Origin: Pseudomonadota bacterium
Lineage (GTDB): Bacteria; Pseudomonadota; Gammaproteobacteria; Steroidobacterales; Steroidobacteraceae
DNA length: 64,000 nucleotides
NCBI GenBank assembly: GCA_021805865.1
Contig: JAJZDX010000009.1
Coordinates: forward strand, 1 to 64,000
Direction of reading: 5' to 3'
Below, piece after piece: positions 33,196 through 41,484 of this stretch. Within the stretch, counting starts at the first letter, position 1; each line of letters begins with the position of its first letter. The translations under genes were made by a program, and so were the position numbers. The notes under the pieces were generated by a model. It made no database searches and was not told the DNA's origin. It saw nothing but the letters and a program-made list of their open reading frames with translations.

Positions 33196-34343
33196 ATCAC
33201 GATCAGCTGCGCGTGCAGCGCGCCGGCCTCCTTCAGGGCCTCGAGGATGGCCACCAGATCGCTCGGGGTGGCGCCCACGGAGTTCACTGCCCGCACGATC
33301 TGATTGAGATTGACGCCGGCGGGGAACTTGAACATGTGCGCCCTCTGTTGCCGCACGTTGATCGAGCTGCGCGGCAGCACTACGGTGCGGCCCGCCGAGA
33401 ACGGATTCGGCTGGCTCGCCCCGTAACGCTCGGTGATCGTGACCGACAGCGAGCCGCTCGAGACCGCCGCGGGCATCACACGCACCTGCGAGCTGATCAC
33501 CACCGTGCCGGTGCGGGAATTGATGATCACCCGCGCCGGCGGCGTGCCCGGCTTGACGTTGAGGCTGCGCAGAGCGGCCACGTAAGCGGTGCGCTGACTG
33601 GGCTGCATCGGCGCGCGCACGCGCACCGAAACCGCGTTGAGCGCCTCGGCCGTTCCCCTGCCGAAGGTCTTGTTGATGACCTGGGTCAGGCGCGTGGCGG
33701 TGGTGAAGCTCGGCGTATCGAGATTGAGCGTCACGTAGGGCCGGCTGTCGAAATCGGTCGGCACGGAGCGCTCCACCGTCGCGCCGTTCGGGATGTTGCC
33801 GCTGCTCGGGATGTTGACCGTGACGCTCGATCCGTCGGCTCCCCGTACGCCGAAGCCGTTTACGAGCACGCTCCCCTGGGCCATCGCGTACACCTGGCCG
33901 TCGGCGCCGCGCAGCGGCGTCATGAGCAGGCTGCCGCCGCGCAGGCTGGTGGCGTTGCCGATCGATGAGACCGTGATGTTGATCGTCTGGCCCGGCTGTG
34001 CGAACGGCGGCAGCGTCGCGTGCACCGTGACGGCGGCCACGTTCTTGAGCTGCGGATTGCTGTTGGCCGGAATCAGTACACCGAACTTGGCGAGCATGTT
34101 CTCGATGCTGGTGATCGTGAACGGCGTCTGCGTGGTTTGATCTCCCGTGCCGTCAAGGCCGACGACCAGGCCATAGCCGACCAGCTGGTTGCCGCGCACT
34201 CCGGCCACGGTGACCAGATCCTGGACGCGCTCGGCGTGGGCCGCACCGCAGGCGAGCAGCAGCGAGAGCAGACTGAGCAGCACGTAGGCGACGAACAGTC
34301 GCCGGTGATCACCGCGATGCTGTGTGGCTGAAAAAGACCTCAC
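33192..34343 (-). CDS. flgI: Flagellar P-ring protein FlgI
   Basis: P-ring subunit of the periplasmic bushing, 383 residues. A signal peptide covers residues 1-37 (hydrophobic [22 protein letters not shown]). The mature protein starts [31 protein letters not shown], broken here by no indels relative to the family, and continues with [31 protein letters not shown] and the C-terminal [19 protein letters not shown]. No internal Cys is obvious, whereas enteric FlgI has a disulfide. FlgA, encoded divergently, is its chaperone. Placed 12 bp after flgH. Confidence 0.96.
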   Translation of the reverse strand: MRSFSATQHRGDHRRLFVAYVLLSLLSLLLACGAAHAERVQDLVTVAGVRGNQLVGYGLVVGLDGTGDQTTQTPFTITSIENMLAKFGVLIPANSNPQLKNVAAVTVHATLPPFAQPGQTINITVSSIGNATSLRGGSLLMTPLRGADGQVYAMAQGSVLVNGFGVRGADGSSVTVNIPSSGNIPNGATVERSVPTDFDSRPYVTLNLDTPSFTTATRLTQVINKTFGRGTAEALNAVSVRVRAPMQPSQRTAYVAALRSLNVKPGTPPARVIINSRTGTVVISSQVRVMPAAVSSGSLSVTITERYGASQPNPFSAGRTVVLPRSSINVRQQRAHMFKFPAGVNLNQIVRAVNSVGATPSDLVAILEALKEAGALHAQLIVI

Positions 34344-34355
34344 ATCTGCTCCTGT

Positions 34356-35054
34356 TCAGAACGGCAGCCAGGAAAAATTGAAGAAGCGCGACAGCAGGCC
34401 GGGCTCATTGGCGTCGTTGAGCGCCCCTGTCTGTCCATAGGAGATTTGCGCATCGGCCACCTGCTGTGAGGAGATGGTGTTCTGCGGGGAGATGTCGATC
34501 GGGCGGATGACGCCCTGGAGGCGGACATACTCCTGGGCCTGGTTGAGCCGCATCATGGTCTGCCCGCGAACCACGAGATCGCCGTTCGCCAGGCGTTTGA
34601 TGACCGTGACCTGGATGGCGCCGACCAGGCTGTCGCTCTGGCTGCTGCCGCCGGCGCCGCTGAAGGTATTGGCGTCGTTGACGTTCGCGCCGAGGACCTG
34701 ATTGCCGTGAAAGGTCAATGGGATGCCGAGCAGCGATGGCACGGACAGGGAATCCTTGGTCGCCTTGGAGTCCGCCGTCGCCGATTTGTTTTGCGCGGTG
34801 GTCGACTCGTCGAGGAGAACCGTGACGGTATCGCCGATATTGTGCGCGATCGGGTCCCCGAACAGCCCCCCGGAGTCGTATCCGGCGTGATAGATGGCTC
34901 CGTTGACCGGCGGCTGCGGCATCGCGGGCACGTTGAACGCCTGATCGTAGTGCGGCTGATGGACGCTGGCGCACGCGCCGAGCACGGCGGCGAACAGCGC
35001 CAGGGCCAGAGCGCGCAACGGATTGCGATACCTCGGGTTCACGCTGCCTCTCAC
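34356..35054 (-). CDS. flgH: Flagellar L-ring lipoprotein FlgH
   Basis: Outer-membrane ring subunit, 232 residues. A lipoprotein signal with lipobox LGAC places the lipidated Cys near residue 28. Typical segments are [57 protein letters not shown] and [31 protein letters not shown]. The ending FFNFSWLPF is the family's terminal beta strand. Its start overlaps the flgG stop by 4 bp. Confidence 0.96.
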   Translation of the reverse strand: MRGSVNPRYRNPLRALALALFAAVLGACASVHQPHYDQAFNVPAMPQPPVNGAIYHAGYDSGGLFGDPIAHNIGDTVTVLLDESTTAQNKSATADSKATKDSLSVPSLLGIPLTFHGNQVLGANVNDANTFSGAGGSSQSDSLVGAIQVTVIKRLANGDLVVRGQTMMRLNQAQEYVRLQGVIRPIDISPQNTISSQQVADAQISYGQTGALNDANEPGLLSRFFNFSWLPF

Positions 35055-35836
35055 ATGTTCTGCGTGGCGTACTGCAGCATCTGCGACACGGTCGAGATCG
35101 CCTTGGTGTTCATCTCGTAGGCGCGCTGCGTCTCGATCATGTCCACCAGGGACTCCACGACGTTCACGTTGGACGCCTCGAGCTCTCCCTGGCCGATCGT
35201 GCCAAGGCCGTTGGTGCCCGGGGTGCCGGTCTGCGGGGAGCCGCTGGCCGCGGACTGCACCAGCAGATTGTTGCCCATGGGCTGCAGGCCAGTCGGGTTG
35301 ATGAAATTCGCGAGCTGGATCTGCCCGATCTGGGTCGGGGCGGTCTGGCCGGGGAGCGTGACGCTCACCGTGCCATCGGTGCCGACCGTGACGCTCTGCG
35401 CACCCTGCGGGATCGTGATCCCGGGTTGCACCACATAGCCGCTCGCCGTGACCAGCTGTCCTTGAGAATTCACCTGGAACGTCCCGTCACGGGTGTACGC
35501 GAGGGTGCCGTCGGGCATTTGGATCTGGAAGAACCCCTGGCCCTGAATGGCCATGTCGAGCGGATTACCGGTCTGGGTGAGGCTCCCCTGGCTGTAGTTC
35601 TTTTCGGTGGCGACCAGCCGCACCCCGGTGCCGATCGAGAGTCCGGACGGTGATTGTGTCGACTGGGTGGTGTCGGCCCCCACCTGTCCCCTGTTCTGGT
35701 AGAGCAGGTCCTCGAAGACGGCCCGATCGCGCTTGAATCCGGTCGTGTTCACGTTCGCCAGATTGTTGGCGATGATCGACATCTCGGTGTTTTGGGCATC
35801 CAGGCCGGTTTTGGCGGCCCATAGAGCTGTGTCCAT
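35051..35836 (-). CDS. flgG: Distal rod protein FlgG
   Basis: Axial rod subunit, 261 residues, the standard length. The N-terminal helix includes [30 protein letters not shown], in line with rod proteins; the FlgG-specific motif [12 protein letters not shown] follows. [17 protein letters not shown] and [21 protein letters not shown] are shared rod/hook core motifs. The C-terminus [28 protein letters not shown] is diagnostic. It is 26 bp downstream of flgF and overlaps flgH by 4 bp. Confidence 0.96.
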   Translation of the reverse strand: MDTALWAAKTGLDAQNTEMSIIANNLANVNTTGFKRDRAVFEDLLYQNRGQVGADTTQSTQSPSGLSIGTGVRLVATEKNYSQGSLTQTGNPLDMAIQGQGFFQIQMPDGTLAYTRDGTFQVNSQGQLVTASGYVVQPGITIPQGAQSVTVGTDGTVSVTLPGQTAPTQIGQIQLANFINPTGLQPMGNNLLVQSAASGSPQTGTPGTNGLGTIGQGELEASNVNVVESLVDMIETQRAYEMNTKAISTVSQMLQYATQNM

Positions 35837-35862
35837 AGAATTACCCTCTTGCTATCGCTACA

Positions 35863-36603
35863 TTAGCCGGGCTGCAGCAGCTGGCTGGAGGCGGCCGAAT
35901 TGGTCTTGTCGGCGTGCATGACCTTCACCTGCAGATCGAAGCTGCGGGCGAGGTCGATCATGTTGACCATCGCATCGGCCACATCGACGTTGCTCGACTC
36001 GAGCACCCCGGAGGCGAGCCGCACCGAGGCTGCGGCCGGCGCCGTCTTGCCGTTCGCCATGACGAACAGCCCATCGGAGGCCCGCGCCAGGCCGGAAGCC
36101 GGAGGATTGACCAGCTTGATCCGCCCGACGCTCACCAGCGTGTTGGGGGTCTGTCCGAGCGGTACGGACGAGACCGTGCCGTCGGAGCCGATTTTGATCG
36201 AGGCGCTCGGCGGCACGCTGATCGGTCCGTTGTCGCCCAGAACCAGTTGCCCGGTGCTGGTGACGAGCATGCCGCTTGCCTCGACGTGCAGGTCGCCGTT
36301 GCGGGTGTAGGCTTCCTGGCCGTTCGGGCCCTGCACGGCGATGAACCCCTGGCCCTGAACGGCCACATCGAGCGGCCGGCCGGTGGTGATCATCGGGCCG
36401 GGCGCGCTGTTCCAGCCGGTGGTGTGGTCCGTGGCGTAGACGCGGGACGCATAGCCGCTGCCGTTGACCGCCTGGCTCTGGAACGCGGACAGCTCGGCCT
36501 TGAAGCCGGTGGTGTCGACGTTCGCCAGGTTGAAGTTGTTGACCGCCTGGGCGTTCAGTATTTCCTGGGCGCCGGTCATGGCCACGTACAGCGACTTGTT
36601 CAC
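35863..36603 (-). CDS. flgF: Proximal rod protein FlgF
   Basis: Rod subunit, 246 residues, usual length. The N-terminus (LYVAMTGAQEILNAQAVNNFNLANVDTTGFKAE in outline) and core GRPLDVAVQGQGFIAVQGPNGQEAYTR match FlgF. The C-terminal helix NVDVADAMVNMIDLARSFDLQVKVMH is typical. It lies between flgE and flgG with 25-26 bp gaps. Confidence 0.94.
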   Translation of the reverse strand: MNKSLYVAMTGAQEILNAQAVNNFNLANVDTTGFKAELSAFQSQAVNGSGYASRVYATDHTTGWNSAPGPMITTGRPLDVAVQGQGFIAVQGPNGQEAYTRNGDLHVEASGMLVTSTGQLVLGDNGPISVPPSASIKIGSDGTVSSVPLGQTPNTLVSVGRIKLVNPPASGLARASDGLFVMANGKTAPAAASVRLASGVLESSNVDVADAMVNMIDLARSFDLQVKVMHADKTNSAASSQLLQPG

Positions 36604-36628
36604 GTGCGTCTCTGGCTCGAGTGAGGTG

Positions 36629-37843
36629 TCAGGCTCTCAGGATCGCCTGCGTGTCCTGGTTGGCGGTGGTGATCACCTGCGTGTTCGCCTGGAAGTCCCG
36701 GCTGGCGGTGATCATGTTCACCAGCTGCGCCGTCAGGTTGACGTTCGACTGCTCGAGCGCGCCGGACTGGATGGTGCCGAAGCCGGAGCCGCCGGCCACG
36801 CCGTGCACCGCCGAGCCCGAGGCGAAGGTCTCCTGCCACTGCGTGTTGCCGGTCTGGGCCAGGCCCTGGGGGTTCTCGAAGTTCGCGAGCGCCACCTGTC
36901 CCAGGGTCTTCGATTGGCCGTTGGTGAAATTCGCCTGCACGACGCCGCTCTGGCTGATGCTGACGCCGGTCAGGTTGCCGGTGGTGTAGCCGTTCTGCGA
37001 GATGGAATTGACGCCGAAGCTGTCGCCGTACTGGGTGGAGGAGCCGAAGTTGAACGTAAGGTTCATCGGGCTGGCGCCGGTCGAGGGCGAGTAAGTGCCG
37101 AAGTTCACCTGTCCGTTGGCGGGTGAGGTGAGCGTTCCGGCACTGGAATAGGTCAGGGTCTGCGGCGAGCCGGCCGCATTTCCGTCGATGTAGAGGTGCG
37201 CGGTCCAGCTGTTCGCCGCCGCGCCCTTGACGAAGTAGAGCTGGGCGGTGTGCGCGGCCCCGAGGGAGTCGTACACCGTCAGCGACGTGGTGTTGTTGTA
37301 GCTGGTGGGATCGGTCGGGTTGAAGGTGGTAGTGGTCGGCGCGGTTGCGTTCGACGGGAGGTTCAGGGTCACGTTCGCCGTGGTCGTGGCCTGGGGCGCC
37401 ACCTCGGAGGTCGTGAGCTGCAGGTCGGAAAGTCCTCCGGTATTGAATCCGCCGTTGCTGAGCGGTGCGTATCCCTGGACGCGATCGCCGGAGGCGGTGA
37501 CGAGATAGCCGTTCGAGTTGACCTGGAAGGAGCCGTTGCGGGTGTAGGCCAGCGAGCCGTTGTTGCTGACGATGAAGAAGCCGTTGCCGCTCAAGGCCAG
37601 GTCGAGGTTATTGGAGGTGGAATTTATGTTTCCCTGGGAGAACTGCTGGGCGATCTCGGAAGTGGCCACCCCGTTGCCGATGGCGGTCTGCGATACCCCC
37701 TGCTGAGTCTGGGCGAAGAGGCTGGAGAATTCGGCGCGCGACTCCTTGAATCCGACGGTATCCACGTTGGCGATGTTGTTCGCCGTGGTATTGAGGTCGG
37801 AATTGGCTGCGTTGATGCCGGACAGGGCGAGTGCGAAAGGCAT
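36629..37843 (-). CDS. flgE: Flagellar hook protein FlgE
   Basis: Hook subunit, 404 residues, near the enteric length. The N-terminus ALSGINAANSDLNTTANNIANVDTVGFKES is the hook/rod D0 signature, followed by FSSLFAQTQQGVS. The middle domains are Ser/Thr/Asn-rich (TSLTVYDSLGAAHTAQLYFVKG, FNFGSSTQYGDSFGVNS). The C-terminus NLTAQLVNMITASRDFQANTQVITTANQD is diagnostic. It begins 11 bp after flgD, whose product caps the growing hook. Confidence 0.95.
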   Translation of the reverse strand: MPFALALSGINAANSDLNTTANNIANVDTVGFKESRAEFSSLFAQTQQGVSQTAIGNGVATSEIAQQFSQGNINSTSNNLDLALSGNGFFIVSNNGSLAYTRNGSFQVNSNGYLVTASGDRVQGYAPLSNGGFNTGGLSDLQLTTSEVAPQATTTANVTLNLPSNATAPTTTTFNPTDPTSYNNTTSLTVYDSLGAAHTAQLYFVKGAAANSWTAHLYIDGNAAGSPQTLTYSSAGTLTSPANGQVNFGTYSPSTGASPMNLTFNFGSSTQYGDSFGVNSISQNGYTTGNLTGVSISQSGVVQANFTNGQSKTLGQVALANFENPQGLAQTGNTQWQETFASGSAVHGVAGGSGFGTIQSGALEQSNVNLTAQLVNMITASRDFQANTQVITTANQDTQAILRA

Positions 37844-37854
37844 GGGTCTGCTCC

Positions 37855-38553
37855 TTACATGACCTGGCTGACGGAGCTCAGAGGCACCGATCCGCCGTTC
37901 GTGTTCAGCGTCAGGCTGTTGCTGGTCGGGTCGAATGTCACGCTGTTCACCTGGTAGGCGAGCTGCGGGGTGACGGCGGTCTGCGTGCCGTTGCCGTTGG
38001 CGGCCACGGAGAAGTTGTACACGCCGGCGGGCGCCGCGGCGCCGGAGGTGGTGGTCCCGTTCCAGGTGAACGCGGTGGTCGTGCCGGTGGCGGGGACTGC
38101 GAATGTGTCGACCAGCTGTCCGCTGGAGTCGGTGACCTGCACGGTGAGCGAGCCGGCGCCGGCGGGCACCGCGACCGCGCCTGTGATGCTGCCGCCGGAG
38201 GCCAGGGCCGCGGAGCTGCCGGAGGCGATCACGGTGTGGCCGATCAGGTTGGTGCCGTTCAGCAGCTGTGCCGAGGACATGGAGCCCGTGAGGCTGCTGA
38301 TGGAGTTGGACATGTTGCTGATTCCGCTGACCTCGCTCAGCGTCGCGAACTCATTGACGAACTGGCTGGGGTTGGTCGGCTGCGTCGGATCCTGGTTCTG
38401 CAGCTGCGTCGTCAGAAGCTGAAGGAAGTCGCTTTGAGTCAGGGCTAGCGAGCTGTTCGCGCTGCCCGCCGACGTGTTGGAGGCGCTGTTGGCCGCGGCG
38501 GCCGCCGCGGCGGCCGTTTGGGCCGAGTAGGAGGCGATGGAGTTGTATGACAT
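37855..38553 (-). CDS. flgD: Hook assembly scaffold FlgD
   Basis: Hook cap protein, 232 residues from ATG at 38553 (MSYNSIASYS); a longer open frame upstream is a non-coding reading of flgB/flgC. An Ala/Ser-rich N-terminus precedes the conserved LTQSDFLQLLTTQLQNQDPTQP and FVNEFATLSEVSGISNM. The C-terminal half has FlgD-type beta strands (LTVQVTDSSGQLVDTFAVPA, TAFTWNGTTTSGAAAPAGVYNF). 32 bp separate it from flgC. Confidence 0.94.
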   Translation of the reverse strand: MSYNSIASYSAQTAAAAAAAANSASNTSAGSANSSLALTQSDFLQLLTTQLQNQDPTQPTNPSQFVNEFATLSEVSGISNMSNSISSLTGSMSSAQLLNGTNLIGHTVIASGSSAALASGGSITGAVAVPAGAGSLTVQVTDSSGQLVDTFAVPATGTTTAFTWNGTTTSGAAAPAGVYNFSVAANGNGTQTAVTPQLAYQVNSVTFDPTSNSLTLNTNGGSVPLSSVSQVM

Positions 38554-38585
38554 GGTGTATGTCCGGGTTCGTGTGGCTTGGATGG

Positions 38586-39020
38586 TTATATCTGGCTGAG
38601 CTTCAGGGTGTCGACCATCAGGGTCTTGGTGGTGTTCATGACCTGGGCGTCGTTCTGATAGGAGCGCGAGGCGGAGATCATGTCCACCATCTGCTGCACG
38701 ACGTTCACGTTGGAGGAGAAGACGTAGCCTTGCGAGTCCGCCATCGGGTTGCCGGGCTCGTAGCGGGCGGTCGGGGGGGCGGTGCTCTGCACGATGCCGT
38801 CGACCGAGACCGAGGCGTCCGCGCCCTGCATGGCCGGGGACTGGCCCGGGTTGAGCGCGGCCTGCACGGCCTGGAACACGGGGTAGCGGGCCTTGTAGGC
38901 GCTGCCCGGGCTGCTGCTGACGCTGTCGGCGTTGGCGAGGTTGCTCGCGACGGTGTTCAGGCGTACCGACTCGGCGGACATGCCGGAGCCGGCGATATTG
39001 AAGATGTTGAAGAATGCCAT
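38586..39020 (-). CDS. flgC: Proximal rod protein FlgC
   Basis: Rod subunit, 144 residues from ATG at 39020 (MAFFNIFNIAGSGMSAESVRL), close to the family's 134-138. Core motifs NTVASNLANADSV and YEPGNPMADSQGYVFSSNVNVVQQMVDMISASRSYQND are characteristic. The start is fixed by this family N-terminus. It is the second gene of the operon, 32 bp after flgB. Confidence 0.95.
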   Translation of the reverse strand: MAFFNIFNIAGSGMSAESVRLNTVASNLANADSVSSSPGSAYKARYPVFQAVQAALNPGQSPAMQGADASVSVDGIVQSTAPPTARYEPGNPMADSQGYVFSSNVNVVQQMVDMISASRSYQNDAQVMNTTKTLMVDTLKLSQI

Positions 39021-39052
39021 GACGTGCCTGCCTGAGTCGGATGGTGCGCGGG

Positions 39053-39490
39053 TTACTGGCCGGTGATGGCGGTCTTGAGCTCGGTGAAGCGCTGCTCGAG
39101 GAATGCCAGGGCGGCCTGGAAGCGCACGGTATTCCCGGCGAACTTGGCCTCCTCGAGCTGCGAGCTGACGGTGTTGCCATCGAGGGAGGGCGCGAGCGGT
39201 ATGCGGTATTTGAGGAATTGCGCGGTCGGCACGCTCCCGTTCGCGCCGCCGGCGGTGAGATCGAGCGGGCTGGTGGTGTGCATCTGTACGGGGCCGGGGG
39301 CGGGAACGGCGCCGCTGGGGCTGCGCGTCGGGTCGGCGGCGGCGAGCGCGGCACGAAAGTCGATGTCGCGCGCCTGATAGCCCGGGGTGTCCGAGTTGGC
39401 GAGGTTGGCCGCGAGCACCTCGGCTCGTTGCGAGTACACCTGCAGGGCATCGGGTTGGATGCCGAGGTAGGCGTTGAGGTTGAGCGGCAT
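39053..39490 (-). CDS. flgB: Proximal rod protein FlgB
   Basis: Rod subunit, 145 residues from ATG at 39490 (MPLNLNAYLGIQPDALQ). The frame is open further to 39712, but the RpoN promoter at 39529-39544 lies inside that extension, so 39490 is the real start. Motifs RAEVLAANLANSDTPGYQARDIDF and the C-terminal FQAALAFLEQRFTELKTAI match FlgB. First gene of the flgBCDEFGHIJKL transcript. Confidence 0.95.
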   Translation of the reverse strand: MPLNLNAYLGIQPDALQVYSQRAEVLAANLANSDTPGYQARDIDFRAALAAADPTRSPSGAVPAPGPVQMHTTSPLDLTAGGANGSVPTAQFLKYRIPLAPSLDGNTVSSQLEEAKFAGNTVRFQAALAFLEQRFTELKTAITGQ

Positions 39491-39528
39491 GTCGGAAAAC
39501 CGGCGGTAGTTGAACCTGCGCAGATAGC

Positions 39529-39544
39529 AGCAAGAGGCGTGCCA
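39529..39544 (-). promoter_or_regulatory. RpoN (sigma-54) promoter of the flgB operon
   Basis: On the minus strand TGGCACG-CCTC-TTGCT, an exact match to the -24/-12 consensus with correct spacing. Predicted start near 39518 gives a 28-nt leader to flgB. RpoN dependence implies a FleQ/FlrC-type activator, not in this window. Confidence 0.93.
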
Positions 39545-39753
39545 GGGCGGTCGGCCACTGTTTTTCGGTCGCAGCCGCCCCGCGCGGCGGTTGAGACCGT
39601 GAGATCGGTCACGCCGGGGCGGCAAGGAGCTGCCGGTGTGCGGCAGAGCGTGGGTGGAGGGGCAGTGTTTCGTGCCCTCAAAGATCGTTCGTGAGGATGG
39701 TCGGCGACTCATCGGGGGGGGGAAGCCCGATCCGCGACCCGCAGCCGCGGGGC

Positions 39754-39769
39754 TGGCCCGCGATTTGCA
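39754..39769 (+). promoter_or_regulatory. Candidate RpoN promoter of flgA
   Basis: TGGCCCG-CGAT-TTGCA matches the -24/-12 consensus at all but one position (A to C) with correct spacing. The predicted start near 39780 leaves only about four bases before the flgA ATG and places most of the GGAG ribosome-binding element upstream of the transcript start. Confidence 0.6.
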
Positions 39770-39783
39770 AGCTCGGAGACATC

Positions 39784-40512
39784 ATGAAAGAGCACGCGTC
39801 AACATTCCGTCGCTCCCGTGCGGGGACGGCGCTGGCTGTCTTCGTCGCGGCGAGCCTCGCTGCCAGCACTCTGGCGGCCGCCGCCATTCAGCCGCTTGCC
39901 TCCATTCGGGCGGCGGCCGAGGCCTTCATACGCGCTCAGATGCCGCCGGGTCAGGGCGCCGTCGTCACCGCCGGCAGGCTCGATTCCCGGCTGCGCTTGG
40001 CGCGCTGCGCGGGCCCTCTTGAGGCCTCGTTGCTGTCCGGTGAGCGCCTGCAGGCGAACGCGTCGGTCGCCGTCGCGTGTCGCAGCGGCGCGAACTGGAC
40101 GATTTATATCCCGGTGAGCGTGCGGTCTCGCATCCAGGTGTGGGTGCTGCGCAAGCCCGAGGCCCAGGGGGCTCGGTTGACTGCAGCGGATATCGCTCCA
40201 CAGACACGGCTGGTGTCCGGACTCTCGGGGGGCTATCTCACCAATCTGGCCGTGCTCGGCCGCAGCACGCTGCGGCACGCTTTGCCGGCCGGGGCGGCGC
40301 TGCACCTGGATGATCTGCTGGCCGATTTTCTGGTGCATCAAGGCGAGCAGGTTGTTCTGCTGGCCTCGCTCGGGGGGATCCGGGTCCGTGCCCAGGGAGT
40401 GGCGCTGCAGGCGGGTCGATACGGTGCGCTGATCCGGGTCCAGAACCTGTCCTCCTCCAAAGTCGTCCAGGGTATCGTTCAGAGTCGAACTGTGGTGGAC
40501 GTCACGCCCTAA
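39784..40512 (+). CDS. flgA: P-ring assembly chaperone FlgA
   Basis: Periplasmic chaperone for FlgI, 242 residues from ATG at 39784 (MKEHASTFRRSRAG), preceded by GGAGAC. A signal peptide ends near LAAAAIQP. The mature protein shows the SAF-type region (GARLTAADIAPQTRLVSGLSGGYLTN in outline, LPAGAALHLDDLL) and the C-terminal VRAQGVALQAGRYGALIRVQNLSSSKVVQGIV typical of FlgA. Length is near the family's 220-240. Divergent from flgB; flgM follows 53 bp later and its promoter overlaps the flgA stop. Confidence 0.94.
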   Translation: MKEHASTFRRSRAGTALAVFVAASLAASTLAAAAIQPLASIRAAAEAFIRAQMPPGQGAVVTAGRLDSRLRLARCAGPLEASLLSGERLQANASVAVACRSGANWTIYIPVSVRSRIQVWVLRKPEAQGARLTAADIAPQTRLVSGLSGGYLTNLAVLGRSTLRHALPAGAALHLDDLLADFLVHQGEQVVLLASLGGIRVRAQGVALQAGRYGALIRVQNLSSSKVVQGIVQSRTVVDVTP

Positions 40513-40536
40513 AGTTGCGCTCCGTGCGGCCGATAT
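40510..40536 (+). promoter_or_regulatory. FliA (sigma-28) promoter of flgM
   Basis: TAAAGTTG, 11 bp, GCCGATAT: 14 of 16 consensus positions with exact spacing. The first three bases are the flgA stop codon. Start predicted near 40543, about 23 nt before flgM. Confidence 0.9.
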
Positions 40537-40565
40537 TCAGCCAGAGGAGCTCCAGGAGATCCGTG

Positions 40566-40898
40566 ATGGCCAACGAAATCAATAGCTTGAGTGGCGCATC
40601 GACTTCGGTCGAGGCGGGCCATCGCGCGGGAAAGGCTCGCAGTGCGGCTGTGGCAGGCGAGGGAGCGAGCAGCTCGGCCTCGGCCGGGTCTGCGCCCAGC
40701 AATGTCCATATCACCGATTCGGCCAACCTGCTCTCGAGCCTCGCACAGCAGCTGCACAATATGCCGGCGGTGAACGAGGCGCGCGTCGCCCAGTTTCGTA
40801 CGGCCATCGAGAGCGGCAGCTACACCGTCCAATCCGGGCACGTGGCCGCCCAGCTGATGCAGCTCGAGCGCTCGCTCGCGCAGATCAACGGAGGCTGA
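40566..40898 (+). CDS. flgM: Anti-sigma-28 factor FlgM
   Basis: A 110-residue protein from ATG at 40566, preceded by AGGAGAT. The N-terminal half is Ala/Ser/Gly-rich and probably unfolded, as needed for export through the hook. The C-terminal half (ITDSANLLSSLAQQLHNMP, VNEARVAQFRTAIESGSYTV, HVAAQLMQLER) is the FliA-binding domain. It is secreted when the hook is complete, freeing FliA. Transcribed from its own FliA promoter and possibly from the flgA promoter too; flgN starts immediately after. Confidence 0.93.
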   Translation: MANEINSLSGASTSVEAGHRAGKARSAAVAGEGASSSASAGSAPSNVHITDSANLLSSLAQQLHNMPAVNEARVAQFRTAIESGSYTVQSGHVAAQLMQLERSLAQINGG

Positions 40899-40899
40899 T

Positions 40900-41385
40900 A
40901 TGGACAAGGCCGTCTGCCGCGAGCATCTCTGGGCGCTGCTCGGTGACGAGGCGGCGCTGCTCGAGGAGCTCGAAGAGCTGCTGACACGCGAAGCGCATGT
41001 TCTGGAGACTTCGGACATCCGGGCGCTGGAGGGGACGACTCGCGCCCGTCAGGAGCGGATGGGCGCGCTCGCCCGCCTGGAGGAGCAGCGCGGCTCGCTC
41101 TGCGGCCTGCATGGCTTTGCAGCGGACCGTACCGGACTTGAGGCCCTGATGGGCTGGTGCGATCCGCAGGGGGCGCTGATCGAGCGCCTGCGCGACTGCG
41201 CCACGCGCGCGATGCGCTGCCGGGATCTCAACGATCGCAACGGCGTCCTGGTGAGCGCGCGTCTGCAGAGGGTGCAGAGCATGCTCGGCGCGCTGACCGG
41301 CCGCCCGGCCCGCCTGGACACCTACGGGCCCAAGGGCTATTGCAGCGGAGGCACGGCTTGGGGACGGTCGCTCGGGGCGGCTTGA
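40900..41385 (+). CDS. flgN: FlgK/FlgL export chaperone FlgN
   Basis: A 161-residue, mostly helical protein. LWALLGDEAALLEELEELLTREAHVLETSD at the N-terminus, ARQERMGALARLEEQRGSLC and LRDCATRAMRCRDLNDRNGVLVSARLQRVQSMLGAL are the FlgN helices; the last contains the NDxNG motif of the family. The Gly/Ser/Tyr-rich tail (YGPKGYCSGG) is the usual FlgN ending. One base separates it from flgM. Confidence 0.92.
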   Translation: MDKAVCREHLWALLGDEAALLEELEELLTREAHVLETSDIRALEGTTRARQERMGALARLEEQRGSLCGLHGFAADRTGLEALMGWCDPQGALIERLRDCATRAMRCRDLNDRNGVLVSARLQRVQSMLGALTGRPARLDTYGPKGYCSGGTAWGRSLGAA

Positions 41386-41409
41386 CCGATTCACCTTGAA
41401 GCGCCGGAT

Positions 41410-41426
41410 CCGGGCATCGTGCCCGG
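41410..41426. terminator. Hairpin between convergent flgN and HDOD genes
   Basis: Perfect 6-bp stem CCGGGC/GCCCGG with loop ATCGT in the 99-bp convergent gap. No T-tract follows on either strand, so it may act only as a weak or rho-assisted end. Confidence 0.35.
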
Positions 41427-41484
41427 CCCAGCGCGGCGGCGCGCACGTCAGCTCACGCCGGGAAACTCGTGATCGTTGGAGACG

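Noticed and set aside
39491-39712. N-terminal extension of flgB
   Set aside because: It contains an exact RpoN promoter and is unlike any rod protein.
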